64,000 nucleotides of DNA from assembly GCA_947247005.1 (NCBI GenBank), contig OX365955.1:3110001-3174000 (forward strand), in the 5' to 3' direction. The notes under the pieces are model-generated. The model did no database searches, was not told the origin of the DNA, and saw only the letters and a program-made list of their open reading frames with translations. Source of the stretch: Spisula solida. Lineage: Eukaryota; Mollusca; Bivalvia; Venerida; Mactridae. Of the stretch, positions 13,301 through 44,915 are shown one piece after another; positions within the stretch are counted from its first letter, which is position 1, and the number at the start of each line of letters is the position of its first letter. The position numbers and the translations under genes are program-made.

Positions 13301-14617
13301 ATACCATGTATTTGACTATTTGAACCATTTTCTGTAATGTTTACCTTCCTGGGAAAGAATATCACCAACACTTAATTTTGCAAGGAGAACCATGTTCAGC
13401 AGATCTAATGCACAATTCCTAACTTTTGTGTCAATATTAAATGTAGATTTTTCATGTAACTCCCCAGATGTTTGGCCACAAAAAACAATACTTCGTCATT
13501 GTCATCGTTGACGACCCAACACGTTTTTGTCTAACCTTGTTTGGTGCGGCGGATTTCTCCACTCCGGATTCTTTCCTATTACAAGTTTCATAACTTAAGA
13601 CTTTTAGATCGGATAATTTGTTTCGACATGATTTATGCCATTTTGCTTGATTGTTGTGCATAGTAACAGCGAAACCGTTACTATTATTCAACAAATCTAA
13701 TGGAATGGGCATAGGCAACCATTGTAGCGATTCACATCTTTCAATTTACGCTTCAATACTCTTGTAACCCGCGCCAACTTCTAGATCAGTTCGTTTCGTA
13801 TTAGCAGGACATTGTAATTCTTCTAACGTGGTGACTTGGCAAAATACACATTCTCTCCAGTCAAAGTTTAAAGTCGAAGATGTAGATTTGCCAGGAATAG
13901 CTAGTTTTACAGTTTGTGTCATATCTTTGAAGACAATATCTTTACACTGTCATTCACTTCATGTTAAGAAGAGTAAAACTATATCTATTTGCTAGACTAT
14001 TTTCGATATAAAAACAAATTATATTTTATTTGACGGTTGTGGTATTTATCATAAAATATATGCGTGGTAAGCAATATGGGAACCTCTGACAAACTTCACT
14101 GTAATATTTCCGGGTCGCGAAATTATATGACATTTCATTAAAAAGCTATCAATCCGTATACAGTCGAATCAGATTTAACACTGTTTCATGCATACCCACA
14201 AACTCTATCAATTTACATACCTGTATTGGTAAAAAGGTTCTATATTTCGCCAATTGCAGGCGTTGTTTTGTTGGAAAGTACATTTGAATAAGTGGCGCCA
14301 TCAATACTCAAAACAGTTGTTCCATAGATAGATAGAATATGTAAAAAGCCGATAATAATGTGTTGCAATATTAATTAGATGTATATTTTAAACAATATGA
14401 ACGCAATAGGGAGAAAAGAGGGTAGATCTACTTACTTCTTACTCAATATAACTGTGAAAAGTAGTAAGACGGCCGCCATCTTGAAAAAATGCCGCCATTT
14501 TGTCTTGACAAAGTGGGTCCATATCTAATATTTTTTAGAATAGCATATACTATCATCATACCAAGTTTCATGCTTTTATCACCAAACCCACAATTTTTTC
14601 ACGGATCTGCCTGACTA
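10338..14617 (-). mobile_element. 4.3-kb inverted-repeat element carrying a broken large gene
   Basis: About 140-180 bp at each end are imperfect inverted copies (10338 to about 10490 and about 14465-14617). Shared landmarks are TAGTC(C/A)GGCAG at the tip, AAATTGTGGGTTTG, AACTTGGTATGATGATAG and AAGATGGC(G/C)GCC. The flanks both show ATA, a possible 3-bp target duplication that is too short to prove. Between the arms a degenerate minus-strand gene runs from 13922 to about 10690, so the arms and gene may move as a unit. Superfamily not recognised. Confidence 0.6.
10690..13922 (-). pseudogene. Degenerate copy of a large repeat-associated invertebrate protein gene
   Basis: Minus-strand remnants are collinear with a protein family of about 1000 residues that I recall as very abundant in cnidarian and mollusc gene sets and of unknown function. 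In order: a start at 13922 followed by WRECVFCQ and LQCPA (a CxxC cysteine motif), an in-frame TAA near 13750, KWHKSCRNKLSDL (about 13620), YLGLLIHAETRKRG (about 12700), VDNIDQNPSS and GTAISLFQNPS (about 12500-12430), LPKSYLVVPPAVLP (about 12370), SLREANFALYKDSL and FFALDHQNYAKWLP (about 11150-11050), and GGAIGLTENMSQLLRWMVSG (about 10880). Several frame changes and stops separate these blocks, so it cannot make the full protein. It lies inside the inverted-repeat element at 10338-14617. The family assignment is from memory. Confidence 0.6.
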
Positions 14618-14847
14618 ATACTGACAATGCAATTTACCTACGTATGCCAGTCACTCGTCGGACAATTAATTCAAAATTAACACGCAGCTGTATCATTTGT
14701 TCAATTAAAACTATTACATGCTTTTTACCCATTAAGAAATTTGTCACCGTGTCATTTATTGTATAACATTTTAATGTGTATCGTCTTTTTGCAAAAAGAT
14801 TTTTTCATGGCTTAACGTCCAGAGTAAACTACATTGTATTAAGTATG

Positions 14848-15050
14848 TAAAGTAACCATTCGAGTGCTCGATGTCCGGGTCCGTCCGTTCCGTGACCGTC
14901 ATACCTAAATGGTACATATTGCTTGACGCTCGACTCAACGTAGTGTGAAACTGGCTTCTCTTCTCTAATATTCTCGTTGCTATGGATACCATCAGGAATG
15001 AGGTGTCGTTGATTTATATATGTGTGTCACAATCAACCTAAAATAAATTA
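14848..15050 (+). mobile_element. tRNA-derived SINE, family 2, degraded copy 3
   Basis: Opposite orientation and more diverged; it shares ATCAGGAATGAGGTGTCG and TTCTCTTCTCT with the reverse complement of the other copies. Head boxes are decayed. Confidence 0.65.
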
Positions 15051-16679
15051 GAATATGTCTTATGTTTTGAAAGCATATTAACGCGTAATGACAAATTCGC
15101 GATAAATATGAATCACGAAAATTAGCGAAAATAAAACAACCACGACTTATACCGGATTTACAGTAGCACAATGCATAAAACATGATCAATAAAGAGAGAT
15201 AAGTTCAGATACCCACTACGAGGAGTTACCACGAGTCATGTACTAGTATTTAAAAGTTATAACCTAAGACGATTTGTGTTTATAAGTCTTTACTTATTTT
15301 CGCCCATTTAAAACTATGTTAAAGATGTGACCCATACTCGTATTTTAGACAATTAAATGGTTGGAGTACGCCATCTTTCAGGGAAACACTATGTCAAAAA
15401 GAAGTAAACGTCTATGTGAAAATGTCGTAGAACTATCTCACCGGCAATTAATTAATAGTTCTATATTAATTTTTATAGATATGTTAATTAACATTTAAGA
15501 AAATACCTAAAAAGGACCTTTAGGCGGGTAATCTAAGTATCGCGAGATTTATCACACCCATACTAGTTCTTGAAGGTTATCAATATCTGTTTTGCACTGA
15601 AAGCTATTATTTACCTATGCATCAACTTTGTCATGCACTGTTATGTAATGTTCTTTGGATGGAATATCTATGTATAAATATTTATAAATGTAAAATTGTG
15701 TACTCATGGACACATTGTCCAATCACGGTGTATGATCAAACCTACATTGTTGGTACAAAACTGGCGTTGCCTTCACTTTTTGGTATAAGCAACGAACTTT
15801 TACGCACAAAAAAACGAAAAAAACACGCGGAGAAGATCACGGAAAATTCAAACAGTTCTACTTCAGTGACGTACGATGAATTTACTAATGTTACCACGCT
15901 TCCATCTGAATGAAAACAAAATGAAAAGCTTCAGCAGTTTCCGAAAAATAAGGGTTACAGTTTGAGTATCGGGAAATGGAAATCGTTTTTTGCTACTATT
16001 TTTTTTATAACTTGTGATGTTTTGTGCAAAGTTTTTGCCTATATATTCAGTTTTTTATCTTATGGAACTGAAAAAAGAAAAGAAACCATCATTTAAAATC
16101 AATATCGTCTCTAAAAACACGATTTTATCAAACTATAAAGCACCTATATTTTAGGAACAGCACTAAACTAGGGCACCTCCGTTATTTCGGAAACACTTAG
16201 TCACTTATAATGTATTCAGCAACTACTCGTACATGTTTTTTCTAAACTTATACACTAGCTATTTGTTTCAGTATAAGATGGTTAGTTGTATTCTTACCGG
16301 ATGGCAGAGGGGGGGGGGGGGAGGATAAGCTCACATATAGTCACAATTGGCTTTTAAGGTCGGGGATTAGAAGGTCAACAGTAATCACTTTAAAATTTGA
16401 CACTGTTTGATTCTAATAATGTAAAATATTCATTGAGAAGACATGCATAAGTCCCATTTTCATTCCGGTTGTTTCCGTTGTCGAAGCATAATTTAGAAGC
16501 TGAAGATCTTCGAGCAGTCCCGAAGTGTTGATGGTCTGCATATGCAAAAATACGAAATCAATTGACATAAAGCTGACACTTCGATGCCATTAAGCAGGTT
16601 CCAACAGCCCGGCGAAAATCTGACCATTTGAATTTCGCTTATAATCATCGTCAGGATATCGTTCCCGTTGTCATTCAGT
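15051..16679. other. No gene recognised
   Basis: The 98-codon + frame at 15617-15913 lacks any recognisable domain and is judged a chance frame. Confidence 0.55.
16300..16325 (+). repeat. Poly-G run
   Basis: About 12 consecutive G within a purine stretch; its length is likely unreliable in assembly. Confidence 0.8.
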
Positions 16680-16882
16680 GAGAAGTGAAGCAGTCCGTAA
16701 CAGATCTGCGGATAACAATCGGAATGGTGCTTTTAGTATCGGGGCTTAATCCTTGTTGAAAATGTAAGGTCTGGTCATGCAAATTGGAGCTTTCTGTAAT
16801 AGATTTGTGGCCAACCAACTTTGACATGGTGTTTTTAGTCTCGGGGCTGAAACCCTATTGAAAATGTAAGGTCTGGACTTGG
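16680..16882. repeat. Two tandem copies of a diverged unit of about 102 bp
   Basis: TTGAAAATGTAAGGTCTGG and TTTTAGT(A/C)TCGGGGCT each occur twice at a 102-bp spacing. Confidence 0.7.
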
Positions 16883-17072
16883 CATTTGGCTGAGAAACCA
16901 AAGGACTTAGGTAGTGATAATGAAATTTAGAGCGCACTCGAATAGAAGTGCTCAGTTATACCAAGGGCAGTCATTAGACAGTATATTTTGTCCATGACAA
17001 CAAAGTGTCAAGGTATTTACAATACTTATAAGCAATGAAATCCAGTTATGTTTAGTTTATACTAATTTATTT

Positions 17073-17321
17073 AAGGTCGATTGTGAAACAAGTTTTTCCA
17101 ACTTATATTTATCACTCTCGACACCTCATTCCTGATGTTATCCATCGCCACGAGGGTATGGGAGAAGAGAAGCAAGTTTCCCTTTTATGCTGAGCGTCTA
17201 GCAAGGGAATTTCTGGTACCATTTTTATTTCGTCTTTGGTATGACGCGGCCAAGGGTCGAACCCGAGACCTCCCGCACTCGAAGCGAACGCTCAACCACT
17301 AGGCTATCGAGGAGGCGGTTA
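17073..17321 (-). mobile_element. tRNA-derived SINE, family 2, copy 1
   Basis: Minus-strand head with TAGCCTAGTGG (A box) and GGTTCGACCC (B box). The body, with CACCTCATTCCTGATG and TCTAGCAAGGGAATTT, matches 58314-58561 closely. Confidence 0.9.
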
Positions 17322-19130
17322 TGTAGTTGTAGTTATCAATACTTTACGCCATCATCGGTAATACGCTGTTCGTTCAATACCACATCAATTTGCCAAATCG
17401 TACAGAAATTGCAATCGTGGAAATTTTGAAAAGTTGCTTAATGTATTTTGTTTTTCAGAGCCAATGTACTGAAGCCGTGCTGTCTAACCGAGTATGACTA
17501 TTTTACTATACTGCTTTCCAAGTAGTTGTATCCAAACGCTAAAGCACTCCTCTGTTGAAAGGGAGCTGTATTCAAAGCATAACATGCATTGGTTACAGGT
17601 CCACGTCGTGTTTTGCAGTATAGACCACAAGGTCGTGTTAGGGACGCCGTGTACATACTTCGGACTCAGGTGTGACGGGTCACTGAAATTTTTATTTATT
17701 TCAGAAAAAATTCTCAATGCATCCTCCAAATGTCTGACACGATGACCATGTCTTAAATTGCAACAGAAAACGATCATTCAGACCGACAGTTGCAAAAGAA
17801 TTAACACGTGCTTTGTTTAAATGCATCTCGCTGTAGCAAGGAGTCGTACAAGGAGCTGTTTTTGAATGGAGGGGAGCTGTATGCTAGGTCAACATACATT
17901 GTACATGTAGATGCTGTAACTTCAAACGCAGCTACAAAATCGATACGTGAAATGTAATGCACCAGTCAATTGAAACCACGGAAACCAACCCCGGGAAAAT
18001 ACGGGGATTTTTACTGGTTTTTTTTCCAAATTCCTGGTAAAATTCCTGCCCCATGGCCATACTGTTGGTCAACCCACCGCATATTGTCACTCCCCTTGAT
18101 TTTAGTCAGTGAAATCCTACATTAAATTTAGTTATGTGTAATTCTACTTGATATTTGGATGTATGCAAACATCGCAGATGAATTACTGTTGGTCAAACTA
18201 TGAAGATCGCCCGTCTGTACGCCTGCAATAAACTCGGTAAAAGCACAGGTAGAGTCACGGCTATATTTTCCCGCTATTTATCCCATCCTTCCTCATCAGG
18301 TTTCATTTGACTGGTGCATAGCATTAAAGCACGTGCGAAACCATGGCGTAACCAAGTTCCGGCCTAACTTATATCGGATTCTGACAAATGAAAGATCTAG
18401 ACTATTTGGACAAATTATATTCAGAGAGACAAATTTTGACATAATATAGGTGCCCTTATACAAACAATATAGGTGACTTATCATAAATTAATTATTGCAA
18501 GATATTTTCATGTTAGAAGGTTATTTCCGCTTTTGTTGATTATCCCAATATCAAAGTATCATTGTAGTATAAATTGAACATCAGAACAATACCAAAAACA
18601 ATAGGATTCGTTGTTCAAATACTTTTTCAATACACATGTCAAATTATTTTACTGTGACACGAAACAGAAGATTCGTTCATTTTTCATACTTCCGATACAA
18701 ACTTCGACTTAATTTTGAGCGGATTACATTTTTACATCTTCGAGTGGTTCCGTAAAACCATTCCAGTTATGAACTAAAGCCAAATCTATGAGTAAATGGA
18801 TATGAAAAAACTTCACTACACCGTCCATTTATGCTATTTATCCAAGATCAATAGGAAAAGTAAGGTGCTTGTACGAACAAGTGAGTCGAAAACGCGACTT
18901 TTGTACCAACAATGTAGGTTTGATCATACACCGTGCCAATGTATATATGAAATAAACTGTTAAACTGTTAAATTGTTTGTTATGGTCGCGTGATTGTAGG
19001 CCTACGTGATGTCGCCAAGTGTCGCATCCGTATCATTTAGGTATTTGTGTAAAGGGAAACGAAACTGCATAATATATTCTTCATAGTTCAAAGTTACGTA
19101 CGTCGGTTGTGTGTACAAACAATGCGGATA
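17322..19130. other. No gene recognised
   Basis: Overlapping frames on both strands at 17484-17777 are similar in length and neither resembles a known protein. No strong repeat seen. Confidence 0.5.
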
Positions 19131-20086
19131 TACGTGGGACGTTCAAAAATAAACAGGATTATTGTCACAAAACCCGCATGGTTAAACGAAATAAATAGAG
19201 GATATTTGTTGGTTTTGGTGTAAGATCGAATTTTATTTCACCGAGTGATCACAGAAAATCAATGTTTTCACGAGTGGCGTAGCCACGAGTGAAAATGTAA
19301 TTTTCTGTGATCACGAGTGAAATAAAATTGACCTTACACCAAAAATCAACGATTTTCTGTTTATTATATGCCTCAATTCCTCTTAAATATGTGCCGTAAT
19401 TGGCTTAATTGGAAAAATCACGTCAAAATTAGAACGTCACGACGTGATAATTATGACGTCATTATGACGTAACGCATATTTTAAAGCCCGGTGCCGTTGA
19501 CGTTACGTTTCTTTTTCTGCATGATACTGGAACCAGCTTCTAAAACAGTGAAAATAACAATGTGGTAATTTCACTGTTATTTTCACTGTTTATTTCGCTG
19601 AAAAATCTCCATAATCCATTGAAAGCAAATAATAAATCAAATTATATACCACCAGAAATCGGAATGCTTTTTCTACTTACTGTAAAAATATGAACTGAAA
19701 CAAATACGCGGTCCAATAGTTACAGGTGACTTAAAAAGGTCACTAACGTTGACCCGGCGCACAAAATGACGTCGCGCTATTTTACACGACGTTAGTGCTT
19801 CGCATAGGGCTATGAAATACGATGATTATGGTGATATAGGGTGATGAATACGTTCCAGTACCACACTGAGCCAAACAAGTAGAGCGTAGGTGAGAATCCC
19901 ATGTATTTTCCCGGACCTTAATCAAATATCTGGGCGAGAATCCGTACCATAAACGTTGGTATTTTGAAAATGTCTTGGTAACTGACGTCACAGACGTTCT
20001 GATGATTTCCTATTACTGCCCTGTCTTAAGTTGAAAACTGTACCCGTGACGGCCCCAGTCCTGTTTATTTTTGAACGTCCCACGTA
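19131..20086. mobile_element. 0.95-kb element with 28-bp inverted repeats and TA flanks
   Basis: The left end TACGTGGGACGTTCAAAAAT and the right end are exact inverted copies over 28 bp, with TA at both borders as in Tc1/mariner insertions. The interior holds a hairpin at 19201-19358 and no recognisable transposase, so it is non-autonomous. The tip resembles, but differs from, the mariner-type tips at 42879 and 62652. Confidence 0.8.
19201..19358. repeat. Hairpin foldback inside the TA-flanked element
   Basis: Arms share TTTGGTGTAAG and ATTTTATTTCAC(C/T)(G)AGTGATCACAGAAAAT, with a short loop around GAGTGGCGTAGCCACGAG. Confidence 0.9.
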
Positions 20087-20334
20087 AAAGGTTTTATTCT
20101 TTTCATGTAACACTTTCTGAGTGACGTTATGTTGTGTGAATCTAATGTACTAAAGGTCGTAACAATGAATAATAAGTGCTTATACTCGTACACTTGTATT
20201 TTGACGTAAATATTTTTCTGTTGATGAGACGTTGATGTGTGTATGAATAAGGCCATACATGTTTTAATAGATGTTAATTGTCAGCATCCTTCATCAGTGA
20301 TCAAAAATAAATACATTTACTTTCCAAAAAGGTA

Positions 20335-20640
20335 ATAGAAAGTCGGACAGGGACAATGCCTAACACATCACTGAACGTGAAAATGAACTTCCTGAGTCCC
20401 AGCTGTCAAAAAGCCGAATGACCTAGTTTCAGCAATCAAAAAGCTGAACGCCCTAGCTGAAGTCTCTAGTTTCAACAGTACAATGGCTGAAATACCTAGT
20501 TTTAGCTGCCTGAAGTCCTAAAAAGTTAAAGAATAACAGCAATAAAAACACTGAATTCTCTAGTTTCAGCTGAATAACCTAGTTTCAGCAATAAAAAAAG
20601 CTGAATGCCCTAGATGAATGACCTAGGTTCAACAAGGTGG
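20335..20640 (+). repeat. Degenerate short-unit repeat (GCTGAATGACCTAGTTTCAG-like)
   Basis: Repeated variants of GAATGACCTAGTTTCAGC and AATCAAAAAGCTGAA. Related pieces occur at 34500-34640 and 61230-61310. It lies just upstream of the oxidase start. Confidence 0.65.
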
Positions 20641-20895
20641 ATGTATCTATGTTTTTCTATGTCATGCGTGCGTGCGTGTGTGTGTGCCCTCGTGAATTAG
20701 CAACTATGTTTCGAAAATAGAGATTGACGTTAAACAAAGAATGTAAAATCATGTGGCCTACCTGTGGCCTCAATTGTTCCTTATTTAAAGCGAACGGTTT
20801 ATGAATCGTGCTGGTTTGGTTTGTGACAGGTTGGAATACATGACAGCAGTCTGAAGCTACTTTTAAATAAATTGAAATATTGTCTTACACCTTCA
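20641..20895 (+). promoter_or_regulatory. Immediate upstream region of the oxidase gene
   Basis: Holds a short GTGCGTGCGTGTGTGTGTG tract (about 20668-20686) and a TTTAAATAA at about 20861. No firm TATA box or initiator can be assigned. The transcription start is unknown. Confidence 0.3.
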
Positions 20896-42468
<21,573 letters not shown>

Positions 42469-42878
42469 GTTTATAGCTATGTTAGACAGATCTAAACCAC
42501 TTAATGGAATAGTTCACTGAGTTTATAGCTACGTTAGACAGATCTAAAACACCTAATGGAATAGTTCACTAAGTTTATAGCTATGTTAGACAGATCTAAA
42601 ACACCTAATGGAATAGTTCACTGAGTTTATAGCTATGTTAGACAGATCTAAAACACCTAATGGAATAGTTCACTGAGTTTATAGCTATGTTAGACAGATC
42701 TAAACCACCTAATGGAATAGTTCACTGAGTTCATGGAGTTTTTTTAATCTTCACCTTTTTATCGGAAAATCGGTTATGGCATTTTTAAAGGTTACTTTTT
42801 GACATTTGGCGTATTCGATTGAGAATTTCACGTTGAGAAAGAACTTCGTATTGGTACACCAACCTGTCTTGAGTCATA

Positions 42879-43092
42879 TACGAGGGGTGTTCCAAAAGAT
42901 ATATTACAGTACATGAATGTTGTACCTATTGCAGACGACAATATATAACTTTAATATTAAATTTAAAAATTAAATTAGTGTGCAATGTGTAAAGGAGAGT
43001 TCATTGAAAGTTTTCTGTGAGTTTCATTGTAAATGATTTTGTCAATAAACAGTTACAGAGTACATTGCATTTCTTTTCAAACAACCCTCGTA
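42879..43092 (-). mobile_element. Mariner-type MITE (210 bp) with TA target duplication
   Basis: Terminal inverted repeats begin TACGAGGG(G/T)TGTT at both ends with TA flanks. Its interior is similar, in reverse complement, to the left end (about 62654-62840) of the larger element at 62652-63950, so it looks like a deletion derivative of that element. It carries ATTAAA at 42956 and AATAAA at 43044, the first obvious polyadenylation signals after the oxidase stop. Confidence 0.85.
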
Positions 43093-43428
43093 CTTTAAGT
43101 CCTAGTATGCCTAAATGGCTATTTTTTAAAAAGCAATAACTTGGTAACCTATCTGCAGAATGATGCATTTTGAGAACTTTAGTTGAGTCTCAAAGTTGGA
43201 AAACACCATAAGATGGGTAAAAACGAATTAAAGCCTCAAGTTGGTTTGTAAACAAAATAACGAAATATAAACAATAAATGCATAAGTTAAAGTCTAAGGG
43301 GAGCAACTCTTGCAAAATGAGTATTTTGTCATCCATACATTTTACTAAATGTGATTTTTGGCATACTATTTCGACAGATATAGCTGACATTCTGCCGTCA
43401 ATTACAGGTCATTTGTGGAAAACATCCT
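43093..43428. other. Gap between the MITE and the tandem element pair
   Basis: Nothing recognised. Confidence 0.55.
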
Positions 43429-43724
43429 ATTATTTATTGAAGGCGGACAAAGAGTGACCAATGTGTACAGCTACAAAGCTCCAAATATACTAACAAACTA
43501 GATGACTGATTAAGATAAATTTAATGTTAAGTTTGGCAATGTTTGGCCACGGCTTACAAATTCGGGCTGCCGACAATACAAAGGGCTAGCCCTAACAACA
43601 ACATCAATAAATCAAGATGTTCACAATGAACAGATAGAATTAGTATTTGAGCCAACTCTGGGTAACAGGTGTTGGGCTCACCTTATTTTATTTATATATA
43701 TAATAAATGGATTAAGCTGTCTGC
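43429..43724. repeat. Block A, copy 1 (296 bp direct repeat)
   Basis: Identical by eye to 44256-44551, from ATTATTTATTGAAGGCGG to AAGCTGTCTGC. Confidence 0.95.
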
Positions 43725-44255
43725 AATCAAGTGTTACAAACAACTAATACAAAATGTGCATTTAAAACATGTTATCACAATTAATGTCAAAATGGGTTTG
43801 AGACCCCACAAAAACGTGACAAAAGTTATATAGTCAATACTATTAACAATCTGGGTTTTAGACCCCACACAATATTTATAATGCATAGTCCGTGACGAAG
43901 GATTCTACAACGAAGATCTACAACGGTCATACAAGTACCTGAAATATATCAATAAACCAGCAAAGTATATTTTTTCAATAACAACAAAGAAAATGATATT
44001 TCAATAAAACATGTATGTGTGAAATTCGCCATAATGAACACATGTACTCTATCAGTTAATAAGGGTGCGGAGGGTGGGTATTAAAGAAATGAAAGACCAG
44101 TCTCTCATTTTTATTTTAAGAAAGGAAAGCGGTGCGCATGTAACTTACGCAATGTGAAAATCACTAAAGGTTAAAACCCTTAAATGTTTAGGTTCAAGAC
44201 AATAAATGTTTGGCCGCCTCAAAATAAAATCACCTATCCTGAAGTGATAGCTGCC
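43429..44255. mobile_element. Short member (827 bp) of a tandem element pair with shared ends
   Basis: It begins with block A (43429-43724, 296 bp) and ends with block B (44080-44256, 177 bp); the middle 355 bp are AT-rich and have no gene. Blocks A and B recur as the ends of the following element with no difference I can see by eye. Block B ends with a small hairpin, ATCAC...GTGAT, 8 bp from its terminus. Confidence 0.7.
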
Positions 44256-44256
44256 A
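44080..44256. repeat. Block B, copy 1 (177 bp direct repeat)
   Basis: Identical by eye to 49787-49963, from ATTAAAGAAATGAAAGACC to GTGATAGCTGCCA. Confidence 0.95.
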
Positions 44257-44551
44257 TTATTTATTGAAGGCGGACAAAGAGTGACCAATGTGTACAGCTA
44301 CAAAGCTCCAAATATACTAACAAACTAGATGACTGATTAAGATAAATTTAATGTTAAGTTTGGCAATGTTTGGCCACGGCTTACAAATTCGGGCTGCCGA
44401 CAATACAAAGGGCTAGCCCTAACAACAACATCAATAAATCAAGATGTTCACAATGAACAGATAGAATTAGTATTTGAGCCAACTCTGGGTAACAGGTGTT
44501 GGGCTCACCTTATTTTATTTATATATATAATAAATGGATTAAGCTGTCTGC
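44256..44551. repeat. Block A, copy 2
   Basis: Second identical copy, directly joined to block B copy 1 (1-bp overlap). Confidence 0.95.
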
Positions 44552-44705
44552 CATATGGACCCTACACAACGGTCCAGGTACGCCATGGACCGGTGTGCAG
44601 GGACCACCGCCACGAATGGTGGGGCCAGCGAAATCCGCCGTGCAACAAAGCCAAACATTGCCGAGTGCTGTGAGCAAAAATATCAACGGCTTATTTCTAT
44701 ACAAT

Positions 44706-44915
44706 AGTTCAATTCAATTCAATCCAATCCAATTCAGTTCAACTTAACTCAATTCCATTTAATTCAACTCAGTTCAATACACTCAAATCCAATCAATTCC
44801 ATTCAATCCAACTCAACTCAATTCAGTTCAACTTAACTCAATTCCATTCAATTCAACTCATTTCAATACACTCAAATCCAATCAATTCAATTCAACTCAA
44901 TCAAATTCATTAGCA
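44706..44915 (+). repeat. Degenerate (TTCAA)n microsatellite
   Basis: About 210 bp of variants on TTCAATTCAA/CTCAATCCAA, with a longer internal duplication. Similar tails occur at the 3' ends of some LINEs, but no LINE body is seen next to it. Confidence 0.85.

Noticed and set aside
15617..15913. 98-codon + frame as a gene
   Set aside because: No recognisable domain, no splice partners and average AT-rich composition.
43429..44551. The A and B repeats as LTRs of a retrotransposon
   Set aside because: No primer-binding site, polypurine tract, gag/pol frame or TG...CA pairing with a 4-6-bp target duplication could be seen. The order A-u-B-A-u'-B does not fit a simple LTR-internal-LTR layout.
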